Origin: Pseudomonas sp. FEN
GTDB taxonomy: Bacteria; Pseudomonadota; Gammaproteobacteria; Pseudomonadales; Pseudomonadaceae
Assembly (NCBI RefSeq): GCF_904067045.1
Contig: NZ_CAJFDC010000036.1
Coordinates: 1,070,001-1,134,000, forward strand
Direction of reading: 5' to 3'
Length of the DNA: 64,000 nucleotides
The translations under genes and the position numbers were made by a program. Below, one piece after another: positions 63,179 to 64,000 of the stretch. A model generated the notes under the pieces. It saw only the letters and a program-made list of their open reading frames with translations. It searched no databases and had not been told where the DNA came from. Positions within the stretch are counted from its first letter, which is position 1. Every line of letters begins with the position of its first letter.

Positions 63179-63203
63179 ATTTGCGGCGATCACGAGAGCG
63201 GGC

Positions 63204-64000
63204 TCAGTCGATTTCGGCCAGCCAGTCGGTTGCCTTGAACCACTTGTCGTGGATCCGATCGTAGGTGCCATCCTCGGCGATCTGGTGCAGGAAGTGGTTG
63301 ATCCAGTTGAGACTGTCGTGGTTGCCCTTCCTCACCCCGAAGGCCAGCGGTTCGTAGGTGAACGGCTGCTCCAGGCACAGCAGCTTGCCATTGCCCAGCC
63401 GGTTCACCGCCACCAGGTTGTAGGGGGCATCGTGGACAAAGGCATCAGCCTTGCCATCGAGCACCGCCCGCACCCCCTCCTCCTCATTGGCATAGGTGCT
63501 CAATTGGGCCGCGCCCATCATCTTTCTCGCGACGATTTCCCCAGTGGTCCCGGCTTTGACCGCGATGCGATAACCCGCCTCGTTCAGGTCCTCGAAACTC
63601 TGCACCGTGCTACCCAAAGCGAGGGGAATCAGCAGCGTCTGCCCGACTACGATAAAGGCATCGCTGAAGTTGAGCCGCAGGTTACGCTCCTGGGTCAGGG
63701 TCATACCACTGGCGATCAGGTCGAACTTGTTCGCCAGCAAACCCGGGAGCAATTCGGCATAGGGACTGGATACCAACTCCAGCTTCACTCCCAGTGCCTG
63801 GCTCATCTCACGTAACAGATCGATCTCGAAACCAATGATCTCGCCACGTTTATTCGTCATTTCGAAGGGGATATACGTGGGATTGGTCCCCACTTTCAGC
63901 GTGCCGCGCTTGAGCGCATCGTCAATGGCGCCCGCTTGCACCGCGCATGTGTGGACGAGCACAACGATGCCCAGCAACAACACCGATAGAAACCTTTTCA
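63204..64000 (-). CDS. Periplasmic amino-acid-type ABC solute-binding protein (start codon cut by window edge)
   Basis: Family 3 binding protein (PF00497-like) that captures an amino acid or related solute for an ABC importer. After a signal peptide the mature protein begins AIDDALKRGTLKVGTNPTYIPFEM; other landmarks are GFEIDLLREMSQALG (the family signature), DLIASGMTLTQER and AGTTGEIVARK. Reading past the GTG at 63983 gives KRFLSV in front of LLLGIVVLV, a proper signal peptide, and the last two bases of the window are TG of an NTG codon. The true start is therefore at 64001, one base outside, and the protein is about 265 residues. No permease or ATPase gene is visible. Confidence 0.88.
   Translation of the reverse strand, partial: KRFLSVLLLGIVVLVHTCAVQAGAIDDALKRGTLKVGTNPTYIPFEMTNKRGEIIGFEIDLLREMSQALGVKLELVSSPYAELLPGLLANKFDLIASGMTLTQERNLRLNFSDAFIVVGQTLLIPLALGSTVQSFEDLNEAGYRIAVKAGTTGEIVARKMMGAAQLSTYANEEEGVRAVLDGKADAFVHDAPYNLVAVNRLGNGKLLCLEQPFTYEPLAFGVRKGNHDSLNWINHFLHQIAEDGTYDRIHDKWFKATDWLAEID

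Overview
The window looks like chromosomal DNA from a fluorescent-group Pseudomonas. The evidence is a GC-rich composition, a class II (medium-chain) PHA locus phaC1-phaZ-phaC2-phaD facing phaI-phaF, the gene order hslVU / DUF971 / pha / ubiEJB / hisIE / tatABC / rsmE and pilMNOPQ-aroK-aroB-SPOR ATPase-gltBD-hemE, and many Pseudomonas REP/REPIN repeats between genes. From memory this order follows the P. aeruginosa PA5034-PA5072 region; no search was run. I see no rRNA, tRNA, CRISPR array, transposase or phage gene.

Layout. 1-1.6 kb: the 3' part of a beta-ketoacyl-ACP synthase and a small lipoprotein, probably the end of a fatty-acid-like or aryl-polyene-like cluster lying to the left. 1.6-5.2 kb: a REP-derived element, a GNAT acetyltransferase, and a LysR regulator divergent from an MFS exporter. 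5.3-7.2 kb: a two-gene Septu-like anti-phage module (ptuA ATPase, ptuB HNH nuclease) without a reverse transcriptase. 7.2-18.4 kb: a complete type II secretion operon (gspC to gspM, minus strand), preceded by an AT-rich small membrane ORF translationally coupled to gspC and by a GbpA-like chitin-active LPMO, a plausible cargo. 18.7-29.5 kb: hemE, gltBD, an AAA-SPOR envelope protein, aroB and aroK. 29.5-37 kb: pilMNOPQ (type IV pilus alignment complex), divergent from ponA. 37.3-46.5 kb: maeB, rpmE, priA, argS, an FtsN-like SPOR protein and hslVU behind a clear heat-shock-type promoter. 46.8-54.6 kb: DUF971 gene, the PHA synthesis/mobilisation operon, the convergent phasin operon and a PHA granule-associated gene. 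54.7-60.8 kb: ubiE-ubiJ-ubiB, hisI-hisE, tatABC and rsmE in one tightly packed run. 61.1-64 kb: a chemoreceptor and a solute-binding protein whose start codon is cut by the window edge.

Most of the window is core Pseudomonas biology. The accessory part is 5.3-18.4 kb, where a defence module and a T2SS/LPMO islet sit between the MFS gene and hemE. The most interesting items are the orphan Septu pair with its compositionally mosaic ATPase, the unknown AT-rich membrane ORF at the head of the gsp operon, and a 36-bp tandem array of REP heads after hslU.

All domain and family calls come from reading the translated sequence and from remembered family features. Base counts were made by hand.
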